47,860 nt of DNA from DATFEN01 sp035691285 (GTDB lineage: Bacteria > Acidobacteriota > Vicinamibacteria > Fen-336), in NCBI GenBank assembly GCA_035691285.1, contig DASSJI010000019.1, positions 1 through 47,860 of the forward strand, written 5' to 3'. Below the pieces are notes generated by a model that saw nothing but the letters and a program-made list of their open reading frames with translations, ran no database searches and was not told the DNA's origin. Positions 7,253-14,348 of this stretch are shown one piece after another. Each line of letters opens with the position of its first letter. The stretch's first letter is position 1. A program made the translations under genes and the position numbers.

Positions 7253-9697
7253 GTGTCATCGGACGCTGCCGTCCCAACCCTGACCGTCACTGGCGGTCCG
7301 CACGACGGCCAGTCCCTGCCGGTGCCGGTGGGGGCCGCCTGCATCGTGGGCTCGGGCGACGGCGCGCGGCTGCGTCTGACGCCCGCGAACGTGTCCGCCG
7401 AGCACGCGCGGGTCAGCCACGACGCGGAGCGGGGGCTGGTGCTCGCGGACCTGGGAAGCGTCGCCGGCACCTACGTCAACGGCGAGAAGGTGGAGGGCGA
7501 GCGCCCCCTGCGCGAGGGCGACCGCATCTGCCTCGGTCCCCCCGGCGCCAAGGCCTCGGTGAAGCTGCTCCTCGTCCGCGCGGCCCCGGCCGCAGAGGAG
7601 CCCGCGATCCTGCTCGACGCCGCGGACGAGGGCGTCTCCCTGGACGCGAGCCCGGGGGAGCCGGCGCTGATCCTCGACGATCCGGGGCCGGCCACGCAGG
7701 CGCCGCCACCAGCGCAGCCCCCGGCTCCCCCGGCGCCGCCGCCGCAGCCGCCGCCGACAGCCGCGGCGGAGCCCGCGCCCCCGGCGGCCAAGGCCGCGGC
7801 GGAGCCCGCGGCCTCGAAGCGCGCGAAGCCGGAGTACACCGAGGACGTGCCCTCGATCGTTGCGACCATGCAGCGGCAGCCCCTGCCGGTGCCACCGGCG
7901 CCGCCCTCGGTTCGGCCGAAGCCCAGGCGTGTCGGCGCGCCCGTGGCGCCGCGGATCGCGATCGCGGCGGGCGTGGCGCTCGTCGTCGTCGTTGGCTCCT
8001 ACCTCGCCCTGCGCTCCTTCCTGAAGGGGCCGCCGGTGGCGAGCACCGTCCTCCCGCCGCGCGTGGAAGGCGGCCAGACCGTGACCCTGTCCGGCTCAGG
8101 CTTCGGCAACGACGCCAAGGGCGTCACCGTTCGCGTCGGGGACAAGCCCGGGAAGATCGTCTCGGCCTCCGACACCCAGGTGGCCGTCGAGGTTCCGGAC
8201 GTCGATCCCGAGGACGGCGCCGCCGAGCTCAAGGTGGTGGCCGAGACCAGCGGCGGCGCCTCCAACCCCCTGGTGCTCACCGTCACCGCTCCGCCCCGGA
8301 TCGCCGGGCTGCGCCCCGACGTCGCCATGCCCGGCGACGAGATCGTGGCCACCGGCAAGCACCTCAAGGGCAAGCCGCTGTCGGTGACCGTGGACGGCCA
8401 GAGCGCCGAGGTCCTGGAGGCCACCGGGGACCGCCTGCGTTTCCGAGTGCCCGAGCTGCCGGTGACCCCCGGGCGGGGCGCGGGGATCGTCGTGCGCCGG
8501 GGCCGCGAGGCGTCGAAGGCCGTCCAGCTCTACCTCGGGCGGCTGCCGCTGCTCATCGAGGCCGCGCCGGCGCGCGCCAGCGCGGGCGATCGCGTCACCC
8601 TCAAGGGCCGCGGCTTCGCGGCGAGCGCAGAGGCCAACGCGGTCCGCTTCGGGAGCGAGCGGGCTCTCGTCCTTCAGGCCAAGGAGGACGAGCTGGTCGT
8701 CTCGACCCCGGCGGCCGGCGTGATCACGACGCAGATCGAGGCGCCCGCCTTCGTCGAGACCGAGAAGGGCCGCTCGAACCCCGTGCCGTTCCTCATCATG
8801 CGGCTGTCCTCGGGGCAATTCGTGCCCCGCTACTTTGCCGCACCGGCCCCCGAGCGGCCCGGCGCGGCCTTCGTGGCGATGGAGCTGGGGCCGGTCCTGG
8901 TGCTGGGCGGTCCGGGCGATGCGCCGCGCGTGGTGGACCGCGCCGTGAAGATCGCCGCCGCCTTGAACGCGCTCGTCGAGGAGGCGCAGAAGCGCCCGGT
9001 CGGCCTCGAGGCGCGCGGCGACGCCCTCGCCGTCGTCACCGGCGCGGTCATCGCCTCGGTCACGCCCGACGACGTGGCCGTCTACGAGGCGCTCTCGCCT
9101 CCCGCGAAGGGCCGACGCGTGACCGCTGCCACGGTCGCCGCGCTGTGGGCCGCCCTCGTCCAGGACCAGCTCGACCTGTTCGTGCGCCGGCAGCGGCCGG
9201 CGCGACTGGTGCAGGTGACGCCACGCGGCCGCGCCATCATGCAGCTCCATTCCGAGGCGCTGCGGCGGGCCGGCGCCGGGGCGGGCGTCCCGCTCTCGGT
9301 GGTGAGCCCGCTGAACGCAGCGCTGGCCCGCGACCTGCGCGAGATGGCCCTGCTCGTGCCGGTGGAGGGCGAGGTGTCCGCGGCCGCGGTCATGGAGGGA
9401 CGCTGGCACGGCACCATGTGGGAGGAGGGATCGGGCGAGAAGCCCATCGTCGTGCGGCTCAGAGCCCAGGGAGCGAAGCTCACCGGAAGCCTCACGACCA
9501 CCGCCGGCGGCATCTCGGGCGACATCCCCCTCCACGAAGCGTCCTTCGAGAGGGGCATGCTGCGCTTCGCGGTCACCGTCCACGGCGCCCGGCAGCAGTT
9601 CGAGGGTCGCGTCGAGGGCGACAAGGTAGCCGGCAGCATCACCCGGACCGGGGTCGCGGGGGCGGTCGGCCGTTTCACGCTGACGATTGCCGAGTGA
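7253..9697 (+). CDS. FHA domain - Pro-rich linker - transmembrane - three IPT/TIG repeats; membrane protein of unknown function
   Basis: 814 residues. Residues ~10-100 form an FHA domain (VSAEHARV, GTYVNGEKV). The usual Gly-Arg is Gly-Ser and the usual Asn-Gly-Thr is Ala-Gly-Thr, so phosphothreonine binding may be weakened. An Ala/Pro-rich linker (~140-225) leads to one membrane helix (~234-253, IAIAAGVALVVVVGSYLAL). Outside the membrane are three IPT/TIG-like Ig repeats (SGSGFGNDAKGVTVRVG; ATGKHLKGKPLSVTV; KGRGFAASAEANAVRFG), a ~200-residue region I do not recognise, and a C-terminal beta-rich domain starting MEGRWHGTMWEE. The layout suggests a sensor or scaffold linking an envelope ligand to cytoplasmic phospho-signalling. 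Its stop overlaps the NamZ-like start in a GTGA. Confidence 0.75.
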   Translation: MSSDAAVPTLTVTGGPHDGQSLPVPVGAACIVGSGDGARLRLTPANVSAEHARVSHDAERGLVLADLGSVAGTYVNGEKVEGERPLREGDRICLGPPGAKASVKLLLVRAAPAAEEPAILLDAADEGVSLDASPGEPALILDDPGPATQAPPPAQPPAPPAPPPQPPPTAAAEPAPPAAKAAAEPAASKRAKPEYTEDVPSIVATMQRQPLPVPPAPPSVRPKPRRVGAPVAPRIAIAAGVALVVVVGSYLALRSFLKGPPVASTVLPPRVEGGQTVTLSGSGFGNDAKGVTVRVGDKPGKIVSASDTQVAVEVPDVDPEDGAAELKVVAETSGGASNPLVLTVTAPPRIAGLRPDVAMPGDEIVATGKHLKGKPLSVTVDGQSAEVLEATGDRLRFRVPELPVTPGRGAGIVVRRGREASKAVQLYLGRLPLLIEAAPARASAGDRVTLKGRGFAASAEANAVRFGSERALVLQAKEDELVVSTPAAGVITTQIEAPAFVETEKGRSNPVPFLIMRLSSGQFVPRYFAAPAPERPGAAFVAMELGPVLVLGGPGDAPRVVDRAVKIAAALNALVEEAQKRPVGLEARGDALAVVTGAVIASVTPDDVAVYEALSPPAKGRRVTAATVAALWAALVQDQLDLFVRRQRPARLVQVTPRGRAIMQLHSEALRRAGAGAGVPLSVVSPLNAALARDLREMALLVPVEGEVSAAAVMEGRWHGTMWEEGSGEKPIVVRLRAQGAKLTGSLTTTAGGISGDIPLHEASFERGMLRFAVTVHGARQQFEGRVEGDKVAGSITRTGVAGAVGRFTLTIAE

Positions 9698-10869
9698 AAC
9701 GGGTCCGCTCGGGGCTGGAGGAGCTCCTCGCCCGTCCGGGGGACCTGCGCGGCGCTCGCGTCGGCCTCGTGGCCCACGCCGCTTCGGTCACCGCCGATCT
9801 GGCGCACGCCGCGCAGCTCCTGCGATCGTCCCGGGCATTCCGCCTCGTGGCCCTGTTCGGCCCGGAGCACGGCGTCCACGGGGACGCCCAGGACCTCGTC
9901 GAAGTGGGCGACTCGCGGGACGCCGCGACAGGGCTGCCCGTCCACAGCCTGTACGGAGAGACCCGAACTCCGAACGCCAGGATGCTCGAGGGCGTCGACG
10001 CACTGGTCTTCGACCTGCAGGACGTGGGCTCGCGCTACTATACCTTCATCTACACTTTGCTGCACGCCCTCGAGGCCTGCGCCCGCCATGGCCGGCGCCT
10101 GGTCGTCCTCGACCGGCCCAACCCGATCGGGGGCGCGGTCGTCGACGGCAACGTGCTCGACCCTGCCTTCCGTTCCTTCGTGGGCCTTCACCCCCTCGCG
10201 ATCCGCCACGGCATGACGGTCGGCGAGCTGGCGAGCCTCTTCCAGGCGGAGGTCGTCCCCGAGGCGGAGCTGCGCGTCGTCCCCATGCGGGGCTATCGCC
10301 GCGCCATGAGCTTCGAGGACACCGGCTTGCCCTGGGTCATGCCGTCCCCCAACATGCCGACCGTGGACACGGCGTACGTATACCCCGGCGGCTGCCTGGT
10401 CGAGGGCACGAACCTCTCGGAGGGACGAGGCACGACACGCCCCTTTGAGCTGGTCGGAGCGCCGTGGCTCGACGCCGAGCGGCTGGCGCGGGACCTCGCG
10501 CGGGAACGCCTCCCCGGCGCCCGCTTCAGGCCGTGCCGTTTCACGCCGACGTTCCACAAGCACGCCCAGCGGCCCTGCGCGGGGGTGCAGGTCCACGTGA
10601 CGGACCGCGCGCGCTTCCAGGCGTTCCTGGCCTACCTGCTCCTGATCTTCCATGCCCGGCGCCAGGACCCGGGCCGCTTCGCCTGGCGCGACCCGCCCTA
10701 CGAGTACGAGCAGGTCAAGCGGCCGATCGACATCCTCTGTGGTGGCGAGCGCGAGCGGCGCGCCATCGAGGCGGGCGTCTCGCCCAAGCGCCTCGTGCCA
10801 GCCTGGCGCCAGGAGCTCCACGGCTTCCGCCGGCGCCGCGCACGGCACCTGCTCTACCCCCAGGGATGA
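9694..10869 (+). CDS. DUF1343 protein, NamZ-like exo-N-acetylmuramidase
   Basis: 391 residues. DUF1343 motifs appear throughout: ALFGPEHGVHG, VHSLYGETRTP, LQDVGSRYYTFIYTL, LDRPNPIGG, GMTVGELA, MPSPNMPTVDTA and GGCLVEGTNLSEGRGTTRPF. Characterised members (NamZ/YbbC) remove terminal MurNAc from peptidoglycan fragments during cell-wall recycling. Most relatives carry an export signal; here the GTG start at 9694 leads straight into VKRVRSGLEELLARPG with none, so this copy may act in the cytoplasm or use another route. The start is fixed by the GTGA overlap with the upstream gene. The stop overlaps the downstream cyclase in an ATGA. Confidence 0.85.
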   Translation: MKRVRSGLEELLARPGDLRGARVGLVAHAASVTADLAHAAQLLRSSRAFRLVALFGPEHGVHGDAQDLVEVGDSRDAATGLPVHSLYGETRTPNARMLEGVDALVFDLQDVGSRYYTFIYTLLHALEACARHGRRLVVLDRPNPIGGAVVDGNVLDPAFRSFVGLHPLAIRHGMTVGELASLFQAEVVPEAELRVVPMRGYRRAMSFEDTGLPWVMPSPNMPTVDTAYVYPGGCLVEGTNLSEGRGTTRPFELVGAPWLDAERLARDLARERLPGARFRPCRFTPTFHKHAQRPCAGVQVHVTDRARFQAFLAYLLLIFHARRQDPGRFAWRDPPYEYEQVKRPIDILCGGERERRAIEAGVSPKRLVPAWRQELHGFRRRRARHLLYPQG

Positions 10870-12083
10870 GCCTCACGCTGCTGCTCGTCGTAGCCGCCAT
10901 GGCCGGCGGAGCGCTCGGCTGGGTGCTGGCCACGAGCCTCGGCCACAGGCGCGACGAAGCCGAGACCGCCCGAGCGCTGCTCGACCGCGAGCGGGCCGAG
11001 GCGGATCGCGCCATCGCCCGCGCCCGGCGCCAGCTCGAGGAGCTCGAGGTCCGCGACCGCGAGCACTCCGAGCTCTTCCATGCCCTGCCAGAGCTGGTGC
11101 GGCAGATGTTCGCCGCCAAGACGCGCCGAGGCGTCTCTCCGCTGGCGGTGAAGACGGCGGTCCACGTGTTCGCGCCGTCGCAGGTAGCACTGTTCCTCTC
11201 GCGGCCTGGCCACAAGCTGCTGGCGCTCGCCGAGGGGACCGGGCTGCCCGCGTCGATCTCCGCCGGCCTCGAGATCGCCTTCGGCGAGGGCCGGGTGGGA
11301 TACGTCGCCGACGCCCGCCTCGCGATGGACGACGGTGACTTCAAGATGGCGACGTCCCTCGTGCGCCGCCACATCGAGGCGAGCACCCACCGCGACCTCG
11401 TCTCCGATCTCGTGGCGCCCATCGAGGGAGAGGAGGGCTTGATCGGCGTCTTGAGCGTCGGGGGGCTCACCCGCCGCCAGGGCCACGGCAAGCGGCTGCT
11501 CAAGATGGTCGCGGACCTCGCCGGCCTCGCTTTCACCTACGTGACGAAGCTGCGGCTCGTCGAGCACGCCGCCGACATCGACAGCCTCACGGGGGCGCTC
11601 AACAAGCGCCGGCTCCAGCAGCGCCTGGGCGACGAAGTCCACCACGCCGAGCGGGAGCACCAGCCGCTGTCGCTCCTGCTCATCGACATCGACCACTTCA
11701 AGAACTACAACGACACGAACGGCCACCTGGAGGGCGACGAGGTGCTGCGCCGCATCGGCCAGATCCTGCGCGCCTCGGTCCGCGAGGACGACGCGGTCGC
11801 GCGCTACGGCGGCGAGGAATTCGTGGTCCTCTACCCGGCGGCGACGAAGGCCCAGGCCTTGAAGCTCGCCGAGTCGCTGCGCAAGGCCGTCGAGGCCGCC
11901 GACTTCCCGCACGGGGCGAAGCAGCCCCTGGGGCGGGTCACGATCTCGGGCGGCGTCGCCACCCTTCCCGAGGACTCACGGAGCAGCGTGGACCTCATCC
12001 GCGCCGCCGATCAGGCCCTCTACGAGGCGAAGGCGGCGGGCCGGAACCGGATCGTCGCCGCGAGCCCGAACTACCTGACCTAA
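10866..12083 (+). CDS. GAF-GGDEF diguanylate cyclase with N-terminal membrane anchor
   Basis: 405 residues that should make c-di-GMP from two GTP. A single N-terminal hydrophobic segment (LTLLLVVAAMAGGALGWVLA) is followed by a charged coiled coil (~30-75), a GAF-type domain (~80-230) and a GGDEF domain. The active site is YGGEEFVV (GGEEF near 315-319), and REDD precedes it by five residues, a complete inhibitory RxxD I-site, so product feedback is expected. DIDHFKNYNDTNGH supplies the metal and GTP contacts. The ATG at 10866 overlaps the DUF1343 stop. It is the last gene of the unit and its TAA overlaps the convergent transporter's stop. Confidence 0.92.
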   Translation: MSLTLLLVVAAMAGGALGWVLATSLGHRRDEAETARALLDRERAEADRAIARARRQLEELEVRDREHSELFHALPELVRQMFAAKTRRGVSPLAVKTAVHVFAPSQVALFLSRPGHKLLALAEGTGLPASISAGLEIAFGEGRVGYVADARLAMDDGDFKMATSLVRRHIEASTHRDLVSDLVAPIEGEEGLIGVLSVGGLTRRQGHGKRLLKMVADLAGLAFTYVTKLRLVEHAADIDSLTGALNKRRLQQRLGDEVHHAEREHQPLSLLLIDIDHFKNYNDTNGHLEGDEVLRRIGQILRASVREDDAVARYGGEEFVVLYPAATKAQALKLAESLRKAVEAADFPHGAKQPLGRVTISGGVATLPEDSRSSVDLIRAADQALYEAKAAGRNRIVAASPNYLT

Positions 12084-13024
12084 CCAGCCGCCTCGGACAA
12101 CTCGGGCTGCGCGTCCCGCGCCGGGGCAGGCGACGCCCGCAGCGCCGTCGTCGTCAGCACCACGGCGCCCAGGATCAACGCCCCTCCCAGGAGCAAGCCG
12201 GCCGTGACGGGCTCGCCGAGGAGCAGGGCGCCTAAGACAACGGCGACCACCGGGTTCACGTAGGCGTAGGTGCCCACCGTGCCGGCCGAGAACACCGTGA
12301 GGCAGTAGCTGAACGCCGTGAAGCCGATCAGGGAGCCGAAGACGACCAGGTAGGCGAGGGCCCAGTAGGCCTGGGACGAGGCGCCCGCAAAGGCCGCGAT
12401 CGGCTCGCGCAACGCCAGGGACTCTCCGAAGAGCACTACAGCGCCCGCCAGCATCTCGACCGCCGCGGCGCTCATCACCGGCAGCGGGTTGCGGACGACC
12501 TTCGAGTACAGCGTCCCCATGGTCCAGGAGACCGTGGCCACCTGCAGCGCGACGATGCCCGTGAGGTGACCAGCCCAGGCGCCGCCCTCCGGGCGCGCCA
12601 CGAGGTAGACGCCCAGAAGGCCCACGAGCGTCCCGACCCAGACACGCAGCGTCCACGGCTGGCCGCCCGGCCGGAGGCCGTCGAGCAGCGTGATCCAGAG
12701 CGGCACGGTGGCCACGAGCAGCGCAGCGATGCCGCTGGGGATCCGCTGCTCCGACCACATCACGAGGCCGTTTCCGAAGCCCAGGAACAGCATGCCGATG
12801 ACGGAGTAGTCGAGGAGCTGGCGGCGGGTCGGCAGGCCCTTGCCGCGGTCGGCCCAGGCCGCGATCGCGGCCATGGCGAGACCGGCGATCGCGAACCTCG
12901 CGGCGGCCGCGGCGAAAGGCGGCACCTCCTGGACCGCGACGCGAATGGCCAGGTACGTCGAGCCCCACACGACGTAGATCGTCAGGAGCGCCAGCCACGG
13001 CAGGAGGTGGGCCCGGCCCTTCAT
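12080..13024 (-). CDS. EamA/DMT-family transporter
   Basis: 314 residues with ten hydrophobic helices in two homologous EamA halves, beginning LPWLALLTIYVVWGSTYLAI; IYVVWGSTYLAIR is typical of the family. DMT-family members export amino acids, nucleosides or other metabolites. The ATG at 13024 shares its A with the stop of the Lrp/AsnC gene (TGATG), so expression is coupled to that regulator. Lrp/AsnC proteins often control an adjacent exporter of the amino acid they sense, which makes amino-acid export the best guess. The C-terminal tail is hydrophilic (PAPARDAQPELSEAAG). Confidence 0.88.
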   Translation of the reverse strand: MKGRAHLLPWLALLTIYVVWGSTYLAIRVAVQEVPPFAAAAARFAIAGLAMAAIAAWADRGKGLPTRRQLLDYSVIGMLFLGFGNGLVMWSEQRIPSGIAALLVATVPLWITLLDGLRPGGQPWTLRVWVGTLVGLLGVYLVARPEGGAWAGHLTGIVALQVATVSWTMGTLYSKVVRNPLPVMSAAAVEMLAGAVVLFGESLALREPIAAFAGASSQAYWALAYLVVFGSLIGFTAFSYCLTVFSAGTVGTYAYVNPVVAVVLGALLLGEPVTAGLLLGGALILGAVVLTTTALRASPAPARDAQPELSEAAG

Positions 13025-13533
13025 CAAGCCTCCTCGACGAGCCCCTCGGCGGGACCCAGACTGCCCTTGTCCACGAGCGTCTCGAGCACGAAGGACGTGC
13101 GCGAGCCGGCCACGGCTCGCGTGGTCTGCAGGCCGGCGAGGATGGCCGCGACGTCCTCGATGCGCCGACAGACCACCTGGACCACGAAGCAGTCCTCCCC
13201 GCTGACCCGGTGGACGGCGCGCACGCGCGGGTCGGCGAGGAGCCGCTTCACGACCTCCCTCTCGCCACGGGGCAGGCTCGGGTTCAGGTTCAGGCGGATG
13301 TGGGCGCGCACCGTCAAGCCGAGAGCCGCCGCGTCCACGTCGGCCCGGAAGCCGTGGATCACGCCGCGCCGCTCCAGTTCCCGGATGCGCTGCGCCACGG
13401 CCTGCCGCGAAACCCCCAGCTCCGAGGCCAGGCGCGCGCCGCTGCGCCGCCCGTCCCTGGACAGGATCTCCACGAGCCGCCGGTCGGCCCCGTCCAGGCG
13501 GAGCGCAGGCGGCGCTGGCTTCACTCTGCTCAT
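13024..13533 (-). CDS. Lrp/AsnC-family transcriptional regulator
   Basis: 169 residues. The N-terminal helix-turn-helix is LDGADRRLVEILSRDGRRSG and LASELGVSRQAVAQRIREL; a RAM/AsnC effector-binding domain follows (VRAVHRVSGEDCFVVQV). Such proteins bind amino acids and act as dimers to octamers. The ATG at 13533 gives the standard family start; an upstream ATG at 13590 lies inside the palindrome and would add 19 unrelated residues. No Shine-Dalgarno is visible, and a possible TTGACA-N17-CATTCT promoter ends nine bases before the ATG, so the mRNA may be leaderless. It is cotranscribed with the EamA exporter, its likely target, and probably autoregulates through the palindromes just upstream. Confidence 0.88.
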   Translation of the reverse strand: MSRVKPAPPALRLDGADRRLVEILSRDGRRSGARLASELGVSRQAVAQRIRELERRGVIHGFRADVDAAALGLTVRAHIRLNLNPSLPRGEREVVKRLLADPRVRAVHRVSGEDCFVVQVVCRRIEDVAAILAGLQTTRAVAGSRTSFVLETLVDKGSLGPAEGLVEEA

Positions 13534-13562
13534 TACGTCTGGAGAATGCAACCCGTTCCGTC

Positions 13563-13596
13563 GATTGTCAATCAGATTGCATCGATGCAATTGACA
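13563..13596. promoter_or_regulatory. Palindromic operator cluster upstream of the Lrp/AsnC gene
   Basis: Three overlapping dyads sit in an AT-rich island: GATTG-t-CAATC (13563-13573), the perfect 16-bp ATTGCATCGATGCAAT (13576-13591), and TGTCAAT...ATTGACA (13566-13572 with 13590-13596). The minus-strand -35 candidate TTGACA (13571-13566), with CATTCT (13548-13543) 17 bases on, overlaps the first dyad. Multiple adjacent weak palindromes are typical of Lrp/AsnC autoregulation; the link to this regulator is inferred from position. Confidence 0.6.
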
Positions 13597-13692
13597 TATG
13601 TCGAGCGCGGCCCCCGCGCCCCGGACCCGGCGGATCGGTGGGAGCCGCCTCGAGGGTTACAACTCTTAACGCGGGCGCGCGGCGTCTTTTCC

Positions 13693-13722
13693 TTGACCGT
13701 CTTCCACGGCGGGCCCCAGAAT
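13693..13722 (+). promoter_or_regulatory. Candidate promoter of the molybdenum hydroxylase operon
   Basis: TTGACC (13693-13698), an 18-base spacer and CAGAAT (13717-13722) lie seven bases before the ATG at 13730. No Shine-Dalgarno is present, so transcription could begin at or next to the start codon. Confidence 0.35.
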
Positions 13723-13729
13723 TCCGCCC

Positions 13730-14344
13730 ATGCCGAAGGCCGACGACACCGATGTGAAGCCTGGCGTGACCCGGCGCGACTTCTTGAAGACCGCGGGCGC
13801 CTCCGCCGCCGCCACCGGGCTCGCGGGCGGCGCGGCCGTGGCCGCCCCGCCCGAAGTGCTGGGACCCGACGCCGTGACCCTCGAGCTCAAGGTCAACGGC
13901 GCGGTCCGCAGCGTGAGCGTCGAGCCGCGCGTGACGCTGCTGCGCGCGCTCCGGAACCAGCTCGACCTCACGGGCGCCAAGGAGGTCTGCGAGCGCGGGG
14001 CCTGCGGGGCGTGCACCGTGCTCCTCGACGGCGAGCCGGTCTGCTCCTGCCTGATGCTGGCTGCGGATGCCGAGGGCCGCGCGATCACCACTGTCGAGGG
14101 CCTGGGCACGCCGGAGAAGATGAGCCCGCTCCAGGCCGCCTTCGTCGAGGCGGATGCGCTGCAGTGCGGCTTCTGCACCCCCGGCTTCGTCGTGGCGGGC
14201 ACCGCGCTCCTCCGCAAGCGCCCGAACCCGAGCCTCGAGCAGATCAAGGCGGGTCTCGCGGGCAACCTGTGTCGATGCGGCACCTACGGCCGCATCTTCG
14301 AAGCCGTGCAGAAGGCCGCCAAGGCGGCGCCGAGGCGGAGTTAG
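13730..14344 (+). CDS. Molybdenum hydroxylase [2Fe-2S] subunit with Tat signal (PaoA-like)
   Basis: 204 residues. A twin-arginine signal TRRDFLKTAGASAAATG (Arg15-Arg16) directs export of the folded enzyme. The plant-type [2Fe-2S] cluster ligands are Cys87, Cys92, Cys95 and Cys107. The second cluster is bound by Cys146, Cys149, Cys181 and Cys183 (CGFCTPGF and NLCRCGTY). This is the electron-transfer subunit of a xanthine-oxidase-family enzyme and passes electrons from molybdenum to FAD. A Tat signal on the small subunit is the arrangement of the periplasmic aldehyde oxidoreductase PaoABC. The Mo subunit gene follows after four bases. Confidence 0.92.
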   Translation: MPKADDTDVKPGVTRRDFLKTAGASAAATGLAGGAAVAAPPEVLGPDAVTLELKVNGAVRSVSVEPRVTLLRALRNQLDLTGAKEVCERGACGACTVLLDGEPVCSCLMLAADAEGRAITTVEGLGTPEKMSPLQAAFVEADALQCGFCTPGFVVAGTALLRKRPNPSLEQIKAGLAGNLCRCGTYGRIFEAVQKAAKAAPRRS

Positions 14345-14348
14345 CACC

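Noticed and set aside
7690..7800. CCG/GCC repeats as a possible microsatellite or CRISPR-like array
   Set aside because: They encode the Pro/Ala linker of the FHA/IPT protein with no regular unit or spacers; no CRISPR array was seen in the window.
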